Positions 18,794 to 30,678 of a stretch of 41,793 bases of DNA are shown here, in pieces. The position numbers and the translations under genes were made by a program. Source of the stretch: Saccoglossus kowalevskii (Eukaryota > Hemichordata > Enteropneusta > Harrimaniidae). The stretch covers positions 175,985 to 217,777 of the forward strand of contig NW_003153249.1 in the NCBI RefSeq assembly GCF_000003605.2, in the 5' to 3' direction. The notes beneath the pieces were generated by a model, which saw only the letters and a program-made list of their open reading frames with translations, was not told the origin of the DNA and did no database searches. Position 1 is the stretch's first letter, and each line of letters begins with the position of its first letter.

Positions 18794-18990
18794 TACTGTA
18801 GAATACTTTATTTTCGCTTGGAATTAATTTTCGCTATTTTCGCTGAAGGAATGATTCAGTGAAAATAAAATCCAGCGAATATACCTTTTTCCCTATATTT
18901 TACATTAAACCCATCAAAAATCAGTGAAAATAAATTCTATACAAAACACCCAAAAAGTCTTTTCAGCGAAAATAAATTATTTCACAGTAT
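18794..18990 (+). mobile_element. Palindromic ~200-bp MITE, copy 1 (TA-flanked)
   Basis: The ends TACTGTAGAATACTTTATTT and its approximate inverse close a 197-bp element. The inner sequence is largely palindromic in structure (AATTAATTTTCGC on the left, GCGAAAATAAATTATTTCAC on the right). The termini start and end in TA, fitting Tc1/mariner-type TA insertion. No coding capacity. Copies 2-4 are at 33421, 36361 and 38092. Confidence 0.75.
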
Positions 18991-19100
18991 TTCTGCGTCA
19001 ATTTAATTTCAATCGTTTTGCTATCTACCGATAGCAACCACGAAGGTAACCATCATGTGACATACAAAAGTTGTTTGGTAAGAACATACACTAAATTATT

Positions 19101-19169
19101 GAATGAATGAATGAATGAATGAATGAAAGAATGAATGAATGAATGAATGAATGAATGAATGAATGAATG
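19101..19169. repeat. (GAAT)n microsatellite
   Basis: About 17 units of GAAT with one GAAA interruption. A simple slippage repeat. Confidence 0.95.
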
Positions 19170-20812
19170 CGTATCTACCATATACTCATGTTATTTGACG
19201 GACAATCGTGGATTGTAACTAGATCAGGGTTTTGTACGGCGTCTCCAGGCCATATAACACATGTTTTACTCAAACTGGGTAAGTTCATATACAAATACGG
19301 GGACATCAACTAATACAACCACGTACATTAAATACAAGGGATAGCAGGTGATGAGAAAATTGTGCTAGTGTCTTACTCAATACAGGGATGGATGAATAAT
19401 ATATTTGGGAAACAATTTCATCTTCGTCAGAAGATAAAACAAAACAAGCATTTTCCTTCAATATACTGTATTTATAGTTGTAAAACATGACAATCATATT
19501 GATGGTAACTATAGTTGCAACTGATTGTAGTATCCTCCTTTTATTTTATTTACCCATCCCTACGTACGTGTCTCATCCTCCATTGAATGGACACCTTAAT
19601 GCATTGTACCCACTTCGCGTCTCGGCATCGGAAACTGAGCGTGACAAATTAAATGACGAATAAAATGAAATGTCAACCCCCATTTTCGTTATCATATTAA
19701 CCCTAACTGGTTGTTAAATTGCCTTCGTTAGCTATTTACTTCAATGATTGACAGCGCTTTTATAAAAATTGTAATAGAGTGTGTTTTGAATGCGAACTGA
19801 CGTCTCCTAATTAGGGGGTCCGGTAACACGTTCCGCTCAAACAAAAAGAAGTCTTTTCATTTGGTCGCCATTTATCAGTTTTTCAATTTACGTTGATACT
19901 ACCATGTAACATACTCAATTATTTCTAAATATGCAATAATATAACAATATACCAGAGACGCGACATGTAGACCTGCATTCAATTCGATCCCATGGAGGAA
20001 ATAACAAGACATATTATCTAATTATGAATATTCCTTTGACAAAGAAATGTAAAATTACAGTTGGTTGATGGAAAATTAATCGAATGGGCTTCAATTACGT
20101 TTGGAAATGCGATAAATGAATTTATACAAAACTGAATAAATAATTGCAATGTACAGCCCCGTCAGAGACATCGTTGACAGGTGGTGATATTCTCTTTCTA
20201 TCTAGTTGTTACCTTCCCTATTGGTGATATTTAATGCATATTTATATTTTACAACTATTGTGTGAATGTGATGTGTATTATTAAACACATTAATGATAAT
20301 CGATCTTGAAGTTAATTATTATTAAAATATCAGAAACCAGAAACTCAATACTGCTCACTATGGCCTGAACACAGAGTAAGTAGGGGACGGCAAGGCTTGA
20401 AAATATTTGTACAAAAATATTTTACACAGACGGTCTTTGCGTACATCAAGTTATATCAATTGAAAGCGATTTTAAAGAAAACACTTTTCATAACGGTTTC
20501 TGCACACAGAGAGTACACAATTTATGAATACTGGGAATTGAAAGCATTGTTAAATATAACGTGTTCGTTTAATACGGTAATCGTTTTCTAAGAGGTTCCC
20601 ATACCTACGTAGGTACATGTGCTCTCAGTATGCTGTAATTATTCCATGGACCCATGTTTGAACATTTTGTTTAAAAGTCGTCGCACTTACGAATTCCGTG
20701 TAAGCAATGTATTTTTCACGCGATGCGAGGAGAACAACCCTTTAACCGAATTGTCTCAGAACCACCACAACTTGCGTTAATTTAAGCCCAATGTTTTGCA
20801 TTATTTTTTTTG
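19170..20812. other. Spacer
   Basis: No gene or RNA identified. The open frames at 19306-19497 (minus) and 20397-20591 (plus) carry no known motif. Confidence 0.45.
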
Positions 20813-20857
20813 CCGGGGTACACGCCCCGTCTACGGAAAGCTTCGACGTTTTCCGTA
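20813..20857. repeat. Two adjacent GC-rich hairpins
   Basis: CGGGG...CCCCG (about 20815-20829) is followed at once by TACGGAAA (20832-20839) and TTTCCGTA (20850-20857), an 8-bp perfect stem with a 10-nt loop. This is conspicuous in AT-rich DNA. No RNA family is recognised. Confidence 0.5.
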
Positions 20858-22995
20858 CACTGGATACCTGTGAGGTTTAATCGTATACATATGTTTACAG
20901 CTGCATCTCTCTGATACCGAATGTCAGTGATATGATACAACTGACATATAAGGATGCGTATTCCACCGTATTAATACATTTGCTCGGAGTTTTGGAAATC
21001 TAATTCACTATTTTTGGTCAATTATTGTGAAATCGAGGCCATCGCCACGGTGTATATGAATAATTTATTATTAAGTACTATACATAATTAAGGTAATCAT
21101 TATTATTGTAACGATGGACTTTTTACAGCGATGCCCGCATTTTTTTTCCGGGAAGTTTTTGTTTTCATATAATCAACGTCTTTCAGAATCTCTGTTTTTG
21201 TTCGACATTGCTGGGTAGTTTAGATTAATAACTTTCTTGTTGTAACCTAAGAAGCGTTGTTTCGCAATACACAAAAAAGCAATAATGATATAATGAACTA
21301 AATAAGCGTATGCGAATGATACGTACAAATAATTGAAAGCGCATGCGCAGTTGCATCAAATGAATAATGTATTTGTGTGTGACTAAGGCGATGTTAAATC
21401 AAAACCAAGTGACACGTGTATATTAACATACAATAACGAACAAACACTCAGCCCACATTAACTCTTCTAATCTCATTTCATAAATATGAACAGTGGTTAG
21501 TAAGCACTTATTGTTGATTTCCAGCTGCGTTCGTCTGGTTATTGTTGTTAATACCAACTCAGTGTTATATATCATCCATTTTTATTCATACAACTGACGT
21601 TTTTTTATAATTTTCAGGAAAATTTATTACATCATAGACATATTGATCTCCAAATAAACGGAAAACGAAATGTCAACTGTCACTTTATACACGAATAACT
21701 GCGTGAATTACTGCTTGTTCTAAACACGCCATTAATTCTTATTAAATATCGACTGAATATCGTGTGTGACAATTCTTTCATTTCCGAGAGCATAACAGTC
21801 GTCCCTATACCACGTTATATTCGATATGGCTCCCGTGTGATGTGTACATCACTGAGACAAAATTCGAACGCGCTACACGACAACTGAGCACTTTAATTAT
21901 ATTTATATAAACTCTAATTTGATTTTAAAGAGAGCATGATATTTACATTTTATCTTTTTTACCAACGAAGGAAATAAAGTGTATTGTCAAACTCTGCATC
22001 CCAACCATATTGGAACATTACACTTCCATTAAAGGGGTGGAAGACCCATAATGAGGGTGACAGTTGATGTACCCAAGGCGTTTCTAGGACCACGTGCGAA
22101 CATAATGATAAATATACAAACAAATTTGGCGATATCTATAGAAAAAAACAAACAGTTTATACATTTTCAATAATAATTAAAACTATGTAATAGATGTGTT
22201 CCCAGTAAATCTACATAAGAGGAAACGCTATCAATAAGATACAACCGTTGCAAATAACCTGAAAACAATGTTATTTTATGTATACGTGACTGTGTATTTT
22301 ATTTTATTTTTATTTATTTTTTTAAGTAGCATAGCTCCTTAAGTCCAATTTCAAGTTGGATCCAGTGGTACTACATCACTAAATAAACAAGTTCATACTC
22401 ACGAGTTATAGCAGGACATTTCAGCCCCATGGTTGGAATAATCAGTACTCGTTGAAGTATTGCGATGATTCAAAAATAAAATCTTCCAGCTAAAAATTAA
22501 AACTGTCATCTTTAAGGCCGTGCAAAAGTGTCACTAGTCAAATAAAACACAAATTTAGAAATCATAATTAACATAATAATACATGTTTTAGTGCAAAATT
22601 CCCAAATTGATGAGCGGGATGGAACACGTGGACAGAGTCCCAAATAGTTGACACAATAGATTGTAACTGATACCGTGCCTACGATGAGGGCGTAATTCAT
22701 TAAACAAATTCAAACCAGAACCACAAATAGTTGTTTCAGTACGTTCCAATTAAAATCGAAATACAACTCAAATAATCGAATTTTCTTTCCTGTAAAATAT
22801 TTTCTATTTAAATATGATTACTTATAGTCGGCGAATCGTTCAGAGAAAGTACACCAGGAAATTAAAATGGATCGGTCTGCATATTGCAAACAATGTACGC
22901 CCTCCCATGTGACATTCTAAATTGCTGTCTATTTATTCGACATCTGATAAATTTAAATCACAATAGCCAAAATAGCATTATGTATATTTCATTTA
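20858..22995. other. Spacer with one NRF1-like palindrome
   Basis: No gene. It contains GCGCATGCGC (21339-21348), extended to AGCGCATGCGCA, an 11 of 12 match to the NRF1 consensus, and an ATTTT-rich tract at about 22290-22325. Confidence 0.45.
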
Positions 22996-23516
22996 TTGTC
23001 TGGGCTATTGCAACGATTCGTCAAATTGAATCGTCTGGGTGTCTATTGTTTGCCCCAGGCAGGTGCGACGTGCCGTGAATGTGCGAGTGTGTGTTATCTG
23101 GCGGCGCATCGTTTCGGATCAAGAGATAGGTCTTGCCAATGTTGGTATGTTTTTCTTCTTTTTTTCACATTATTCAGTATCAATACGCAGTGACGGTGTA
23201 TATATACTTATTATTCGCGATGTATACATATTCGGTAAAACGTCGTTTGATCGCTATCTGTGCAAAATGTGAACCGTCCATGCATGGAGACGTTTGTTAT
23301 TTTAATAGTACAGCTCGTGGCAGTATGAGGGTGGTGTGCAGGAAGGTTAGGAATGCGATTATTATTTCGGCAACGCACGAAAGATTCCTCTCTATGTGTG
23401 AAAAGACATTTCGCATAATAGTGTTACTACCGATAGTTGTAAAAACGAAGCAAAATATTGCCATACCTTATCAGTCAGAGCGGGCCTTTGTCCCGGAGAT
23501 AAGGAGAGCGTGGTGA
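22996..23516 (+). other. Region of overlapping open frames, unidentified
   Basis: Three plus-strand frames overlap (22996-23193, 23039-23272 and 23133-23516). The last, 127 codons, begins hydrophobic and then becomes basic and Cys-containing. The DNA has more CpG than its flanks and includes a good donor, TTG|GTATGT, near 23142. No family is recognised. It may be a non-coding first exon of some gene, or chance. Confidence 0.2.
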
Positions 23517-26160
23517 TATGATAGAATGTGCGGCTTATGTGTTGAACATGTCTGTTTGTAATATATGTACTTTGTTTACATCGATTTTGATTCAGCTGTC
23601 TTAGTGCAGTTTTTACATTTTTTGATCAGTTCAAGTTTTTGGAGAGTGTGTGTGCACAAGTGCAACTCCACGATGTATAGACCATGTGGCACATCACAAG
23701 TAATTTGAACTGGGCGTGTTTCGTTTAGTGGAGTATCATATTGGATACCAATATTTGAAATACAAACGTGTTGTTATTTGCGTTTTTATAACTGAAAATT
23801 TCAATATTCAGTTGTGTTTTGTACAGAATATTTATAGAGTAATTTACGTAGTTCGTAACAAATGTGGCTGGCCGTCTTAATTACGTTATATTTATTACGT
23901 CAACTGAATTTGTATTTATTTTACAAGTCTGGATACACAATTGGGTAGATATTGTTCACTTTACGAAATACAGTGTAATGGTATGAACTTTATTTCGCAA
24001 AACATGGCGACCCTGAACTGAAAGGTTTGTAATTTGCTCATTTATTCTGGCGAAATATGAATGGACGTATGCCGCAAAACTGAACTAGGTTGGCCTAAAC
24101 TACAAACCTCATAAGGGGGAGCGTAACAGCCGTCTGGTGTATAGTAATTACTAATTTGCCCAAGGCATCTAAGGTCACGGAGCTTTACATAAGAACAAAG
24201 AATGCGTTTTCTAAATTTGTCTGTTAAGATGAACAAATATGACAGTCGTCTGCGCGATATCATAATCTGATCGCACGTGGCGATCGTTAATGTGATTTTT
24301 GAATAACATTTCTTAGTGGTGCAAACATAAAAATGGAATTGTTTGTTTTAAAATAAAGACAATATAACTTTTGCATTTTAAAGTCACGGGAAAATAGAAT
24401 TCACGTATGTCTCGGATCTATTTAGTGTTTCAGTACAAAACTCAGAAGAATTCTGTTTGATTACCAAATTTGACTTGGCGCAAAATGTTGCGTAGAAGAA
24501 AGCTCCGCGGGGAAAAAAAGTATTGCAAAATGCCATTTGACTATGATCCTTTTTGGTGCAATAAATTCGAAATGTCGCCATTTTCGTATTGAACTATGTC
24601 TTTTTTACGATCGCTAAAAATGCAAGCGTTTTGATAACGACCGTACTTTCTATAGTCCCATTATTAGAGTGGTATACATTGGGAGATGGAATAATTAGAC
24701 CACGTGGTGTAAATGATACGATGAGCGATGTTATCATTAAAATAATATTTCATACATGATATTACATTTTGTCATTTTTATTGCAATTTAAAAAAAAATC
24801 ATCATAACAATTGACATCATAAATCAATGTAAAAGAATATACATTTTTTTAAGTGTAACGTTTGTATGGATAATTATGCTCTTCCGTGTGACGTCGTTAC
24901 CCCCCATCGAATTTATGTTCCATGTCAGTGGTGCTTTCATTATTTACGGTTTTTATCTGATAATCGGTGTTGACAGGTTATTCAAATGGTAATGTTTTCT
25001 ACTCTTTTGTGTACTGCATGCATTAGAAATTTCCTTAAAGACTGGTATTCAACAAAAAATGGAGACCGTTGCGCTTGCGTGGGATCACGGGGTATTTCGC
25101 TGTTTTCACAAGAAGCATGAATAAGTCTGTTCTGACTGAATCTTTATAGTGGCACATTTTGTTGTTGTTTTGTGTTTCTATTTGTTGTTGTTTTACACGC
25201 TATTGTTCGTCTTTTCGTTATTGCTGTCCTTGCGTCTATGGCGCCACCACCGTAGTATTTCGTCACGTTCTGCATATCGATGCGTACTCTAACTGTAGTA
25301 TTAAATAAGTTTTTAATTTCGATATTTCCGCTGATAAGAAAATCCACTAAAATTATTTTTATGTCATCATATAAAATAGCGATATGACTTACTGGTTGTT
25401 TCACTTTTTTTTAAATTCGTGAACTAGCAAAATAGTGAAATGAAATGGTTGTACACTGCAGTTGTATTGTTATTGCTATGAGATGGTGCTTACCGATAGT
25501 GTGATATGTGTACTGGGCGTATGTGCGTATTTTTTACCTGTCGCGTTTCAATGAACACAAATCTAGTATGCTGGTTTCAAAAGCTTGGATAACAATTGTT
25601 AAGTAACCGAAATAACCGACATACTGACATGAAGCTCTTTTTTATGTAGCGAATAGACTGTCTCTCTTTCAGATTTTGACTCGAACTGAAAATTAATCTT
25701 TACATTTAGAAGTATCCCTCAAAAGACCCCAGAAAACATCCGATAAATTAAAAACACTCTTCTGGTATTGACTAAATACTATCAATTCGTTATCATAAAC
25801 GTTGTGTTTTGCCAACCACACTATGTGCATGCCCCGTAGATTATGCTTTTATCTAGCGTCAATCTTACTCGTATTGGCGCCATATTGTTTCCAAAAGCCG
25901 GTTCAATACATGTATCTATATTATTTTATGTCTCTATATTCCCTGTATTGCCATTTGCACCTGCGTCACCAAATCCAGACAACTACAGAATTGATATTTT
26001 ATTTTATTTCACACTTGGGGATTATATTTCAAAATTGTTTTTTTTGTTTTTACAAAAATTCTCAAACTGCATTCCTGCAAACTGACATAAAATATTCAAC
26101 AGATAAAAGTATATTGACAATTAAACAAACAACTTGAAGATTAAACAAATTACAATATAA
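23517..26160. other. Spacer
   Basis: No gene identified. The open frames at 24042-24263, 24384-24581 and 25144-25404 (minus) and 25802-26137 (two plus frames) contain no motif I know. The last is rich in aromatic and hydrophobic residues, driven by T-rich sequence. Confidence 0.4.
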
Positions 26161-26421
26161 AAGTAGTGTACGTGAAAGTGCTCACGAAGACGAGACTGCC
26201 CTCATGTGACTGACTCTCTTTTCTGGAATCTGCGATGCTAATATATTCATTAGGCTCGAGCACTTCCGTCATGTGAAGGAACGCACGAACGACCAGAGTA
26301 CGGAGTCCAACGCCCCAATCAGTTCAGTTAGTCAGTTAGCAATACTGTCATCCGGTTCATTCATTAATGCACCATGCAATACTATTGTATTGTATATTGA
26401 ATTGCCGAATTTTCACAAACG
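26161..26421 (+). promoter_or_regulatory. Candidate promoter and first exon of an unidentified gene
   Basis: CpG-rich DNA (about 15 CpG in 260 bp by hand count) with a TATAAAA-like ATATAAAAG at about 26155. Behind it is a run without ORFs that ends exactly at a consensus splice donor, AAACG|GTAAGT (26421/26422). The sharp fall of CpG from about 27.0 kb fits a promoter-proximal region followed by a methylated gene body. No transcript evidence is available. Confidence 0.35.
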
Positions 26422-26511
26422 GTAAGTCTCTTCTTGCGTTGTTCTGGCGGTTAGAGTTTTCTTGGCCGCTCCTCTCTAGCTCGCTAATTTGAGCGTGATT
26501 TTGTTTTACAG
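26422..26511 (+). other. Candidate 90-nt intron
   Basis: GTAAGT at the 5' end, a branch-like CTAAT (TCGCTAATTT) 20-30 nt before the end, and the pyrimidine-rich acceptor TTTTGTTTTACAG ending at 26511. It is the cleanest complete donor, branch and acceptor set in the window, and on the plus strand. Confidence 0.45.
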
Positions 26512-26598
26512 ACAAGAGTCCGGCAACAAGTTGTCACTGTATACCAATGACCACTGCGTTACGCAAATCGTTTATCATGATTCGGTTGTTTTTATTCT

Positions 26599-26847
26599 AT
26601 GAACAATAACGTACAATACGACACGACATTGTACAGGAATTGTACACGACCTCTGCAGGCAGGCACGCGGCAAATTATCATTTGGCCTGACGTCAAGTCG
26701 CGGAGAACGAAGCGACGCTTTATTGACTTGCACTGTCCAAATGATTCTAACATAAACAGTTTCAGAGAGTTGTCAAATATTGGGAAGCGCAGGGTCAGAT
26801 CCCGGTCAAACCAATTTGCGTGGTCGCAAGATCGTGCTCCACACTAA
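26599..26847 (+). CDS. Unidentified 82-codon ORF in candidate exon 2
   Basis: It starts with an ATG about 88 nt after the candidate acceptor. The protein is hydrophilic and strongly basic in the second half (SRRTKRRF and GKRRVRSRS), compatible with a nuclear or RNA-binding segment, and has no domain I recognise. The DNA is CpG-rich. It ends at TAA and is followed by a donor-like ATC|GTAAGC at 26908. It may be a real small coding exon or upstream ORF, or 5' UTR by chance open. Confidence 0.25.
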   Translation: MNNNVQYDTTLYRNCTRPLQAGTRQIIIWPDVKSRRTKRRFIDLHCPNDSNINSFRELSNIGKRRVRSRSNQFAWSQDRAPH

Positions 26848-26907
26848 ACTACAAGTTTTGTTGTTTGCGAAATTTAACTTGTTTCCAGTTCTAATTGCGT
26901 GAAAATC

Positions 26908-28439
26908 GTAAGCGACACCCAACAGCGGGGGAGGGGGGTGTGCGTGTCTGTGGCTGTCGGATTACTGAGGATGTCAGTTATTCCAAATTTTTGATAGATA
27001 GTTATTGGTCGTTATTATACACAGACTTTGTCAATAATTCGTGTGTATGCACAAGTCAAGTCTGTCCTCTGTTGGCCATCCTTTGTAAACAGTACTATCA
27101 ATGGGGTTGCCGTCTTGTACAAACATAACTGTTTCCTGTTAATACAATCATGTATATGGAATTGATTTAAAATGTGGCAGATGGTGACTAGATTTGCTGG
27201 GAATCCAGTACTAATGGTATTTGTTAAAGTAGACCTAATCTTTCTAAACTGCTAGTTTTCCTTCATTTTGACACTAATTAGACGGCTAACCTCTAAATTC
27301 ACATCGTTTAGATAAAATTACAGATAATAGAAAATAAAATGTTCATTGAAATTGTGTCTTAAAACGAAAAGTTGATAAAGAATTGTTCTTAAATGGTGCT
27401 GCTTGTGCTATGTTGTGTTTGGTACAGGTCCCAAAGCAACATACCTACACCTGTGTAAAGTACATTGGGGGGGGGGGTTCGCTCTGCATCTGGTAAAAAA
27501 TGGAGCCAAAAAGATCAACGATGAGGGCATTTTCTGTTAAAAAACTTTGCCGTATTTTGCCAAAAAGTGGCCAAAAATTAATAGTAAAAAGATATGCTTG
27601 ATCATTAAAATGGGTGTCAAAACAGCAGCACGTACCTGTATACCTTAAATATGGATGGACCCCCCACACTTTGTTTACACAAAATTTGAGCTTGATTGTA
27701 GAATCTCACAGCCAACTTGTGAACACGTTTACTGTGACTAAAAAAAAGAATGGAACAGCAATATTGCAGTATGAGACACCTTTTTGCTAAATAAGTTCAT
27801 GGTGTAAACCATGTAAATGTAGGGTCCCATGATATTTCGGGTAAGGGGTGTTAAGACATTACAGGATATGATTATTTATTTATGAAGTTGTTTGATTCCA
27901 CAAACAAGTAAACAAACACTGTAATAAATGCAGATGTATTTTTAACTGTCATGGCAGTGAGATATTGTTTTGAAAGTGCTCAGGCAGAAATTTTGTTCTG
28001 GATCACAGCCTTGCAGTCAAAAGCATGATAAAAAAAACTGCATTTGAGATTGAAAACGTTAATGGTCTGTGCACTGGTTAGCAACTGTTGCATCAACACA
28101 ATTTTTGCTAAATCAAAGTTTGGAAATCACATTGACACTTTAGCAAAAGTAAATATAGTAAAGTACATGTTGTAAAAATAATAGTTTGTATTTACAAAAC
28201 ATTGGCTATTAATATAATATGGTGCTTTTAAAAGGAGCAGTGTGTGTGAAACTGGGAGTAACAGACCACTAACATGTCAATCAACATGGTATCTCAAATT
28301 TACAGTGCTACACCAAACATAAACCACATCAAGGATATTAGTAAATGGAGCACTGTACTCTTGAAATGTACACCTTGTGTTCAAAGTGTCTGGAGTGTGA
28401 AGGCCATCAGTTGTAGAAGTGAAATGGAATTATGTAGGT
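26908..28439. other. Start of the CpG-poor domain
   Basis: No gene recognised. It includes a run of 11 G at 27467-27477. The minus-strand frame 27445-27669 spans that run and is not convincing. CpG falls to about 9 in 660 bases at 27181-27840. Confidence 0.4.
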
Positions 28440-28489
28440 NNNNNNNNNNNNNNNNNNNNNNNNNNNNNNNNNNNNNNNNNNNNNNNNNN
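28440..28489. other. Assembly gap (50 N)
   Basis: Fifty consecutive N. Sequence order and distance across it depend on scaffolding. ORFs called through it are not real. Confidence 1.
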
Positions 28490-28880
28490 AAACTGGTTAT
28501 AAGAAAGCTTTTCTGTTCCGCTATTGACACCCAAATGTGTGTAATTCCTCGTAATACAATGTTACGTTCTCTGCGAGGCATACTGATGTAATGTACCTGT
28601 ACCAATGGATCAGGGTTTTATCAGCCAAGTATCCATTAGGAAGAGCTGGCTTTACTTAGAGAATAAGAGTCTCCACACTACCCATCACTACAAGATAACA
28701 TAGATCCTACAAGGATGTATTTCGAGTAAATCAAAAATATTGAGTAGGAACAGAAAAAACGTGTGGCTGTGTTTGTGGTTTTATAATTTAATAATATTCA
28801 GTGCTGGATATGTTGCCTCGTGTATGTTGTATGGATTTATCAGATGAGGATATGAAACTTTCATAACTATGTACAGTGAT

Positions 28881-29045
28881 ATGAGATGATGATCTCATGA
28901 GAAGTGAACTGCTACGCTTTCTGAAAGCGATCCCATTTCAGGTTCGTAAATAAAACAAAGCGCTAACCAATAGCGTTGCAGAAAGCAATCGATGCTTAAA
29001 ATGTTTGATTACTTAAATCGAAATGCGCCGAGATTATCGCCATCT
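28881..29045. other. CpG-retaining patch with palindromes
   Basis: About nine CpG within 130 bases, inside otherwise CpG-poor DNA. It contains ATGAGAT...ATCTCAT (28881-28898, 7-bp stem, 4-nt loop) and the 15-nt palindrome CGCTTTCTGAAAGCG (28915-28929). It could be an unmethylated regulatory element or a recent insertion. Confidence 0.35.
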
Positions 29046-29433
29046 TCAAAAATGCATAATTGCACATGTTAAATGCTATGCAAATAATCAAGGACAAGGA
29101 CAGTTCTTTCACAGACTCAATAATTTGGATTTAAATTTTGTGATCGTATCACATACAGTATCAGCCCAAAATATATAGACAGTTAGACTATTAATTGTTT
29201 GTTTATTTATGGGATCAGAGAATGTCTGAATCAAAGATCAATTTTTAATTGTTTTTTTTTGCCCATCTTATCTCAACTGAATATTAAATGTCTTCATCAA
29301 CCGAAATTTTTTTTGTTAATATAAATTATATTTTAAATTCTATATACTGGTCACTCAGGAGCCTACAATAATTAATATAAAATTAATTATGCATATTTTG
29401 TTAAAATAAAATTTTAAGAAGTTGAATTTGTTA

Positions 29434-29671
29434 TTAAGTTTTACAATTATGATTAATACTAAATTTTAAATTGCTAGAGTTTATAACTGGATTACTTTGT
29501 TGGAAAGATACCATATATCCAGTGGTAGTAATTGCTTCCTGTAAAGCAATGCCTAGTGGTGACCGAGATCGTTGGTCAAAGCAGAGGTTGATATTCAAAA
29601 TTAAAGTTGCTTGTCCATTGATCAGGTTGGAGAATAAAATGCTTGTTCCATTTGATAGCAAAATAAATTAA
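29434..29671. other. Region open on both strands, unidentified
   Basis: Plus (29471-29671) and minus (29434-29661) frames overlap almost fully. The minus translation (for example FDQRSRSPLGIALQEAITT) looks more protein-like, but there is no motif I can name and no acceptor at its upstream edge. Chance is likely; a decayed exon is possible. Confidence 0.15.
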
Positions 29672-29784
29672 CGACAATATTTGAAATACAATTTTAATTC
29701 TGACTATTCATTAATACAGAAGTGTACAAAAGAGTGACAACCAATTACAAGTCTTAAAAACTCTGAAAGCAATTTTCTGGACAT

Positions 29785-29945
29785 ACGGTGAGCAATTTTG
29801 GGCTATCCCATTTGGATGATTTATAAAAACTAGGCATTTTTTTTTCACCTGTCCACAGATACACACAATTTGTTCTTTCACCTGTCCTGGTAGGAATCTG
29901 CCTGTCTGGGATAGGTGGGCAGGTCTTAATTTCGAACACTGTAAA
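29785..29945. repeat. Fragment of a CACCTGTCC-type dispersed repeat
   Basis: CACCTGTCC occurs twice in direct order (about 29848 and 29880), and inverse forms follow (GGATAGGTGGGCAGG about 29908). The block ends in TTCGAACACTGTAAAG. The density of direct and inverted short motifs suggests part of a dispersed repeat, but I cannot delimit its ends. Confidence 0.3.
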
Positions 29946-30645
29946 GTGAACCCAAAACATTAAAACATGGCCACAAATTTAAATGAAATCCCAATTCAAT
30001 ACTTAAACCACAGTGTCCATTGGGCTGTGCTAAATTCTTGTAAACAAACAACATATTTCTGTGCATTGCATATAGTGATTGGGAATAATATCGGATATGA
30101 CTACTACCACTGCACCCTCTTATTAAATATTACCCAGGACTAGTTGACACATACAACGCAATGTTAATGTACGTCATTACTTGCGCATGTGTAACAATGT
30201 ATTGTAGCAACCGGAATTTTGATTGTTGTCATCATACAGATGTGTACATTATGCAATATAAAACATTATTTATGTACCTAATAACAGGCTGTATGATTAC
30301 TATCATATTTAGAATTGTAACCATGGCAATGTTGATAATGTCAAACATTTAATATCCTTACAGTAGATAGATGCCGTTAAACTGACACGTTTCATAGCTC
30401 ATAAAATGTAATTATACTATAACTAAAATGCAATTTGTAAATGTTGCCCACTTGTACAAATTTCATGCATATTGAATTCTGACAGATGGGTTCTATCTCG
30501 TCACAATTTAGTTTTACCGAAAACTGTAATGTTTAACGTTTGTATATTATTCATGCTATATATTATTTCACAAGTAAACTATTTGGTAGTTTCATAGGTA
30601 AAATATGTTTTGTATGACCTGTATATACCCAAGCTTAGTTGTTGT
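29946..30645. other. CpG-poor spacer
   Basis: Nothing supported. Confidence 0.4.
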
Positions 30646-30678
30646 TACCCCTGCTGTACCCCTGCTGTACCCCTGCTG
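30646..30678. repeat. 11-bp triplication (TACCCCTGCTG)x3
   Basis: Three perfect head-to-tail copies of TACCCCTGCTG. Confidence 0.95.

Noticed and set aside
28274-28605. ORFs crossing the assembly gap
   Set aside because: They are joined only through N bases.
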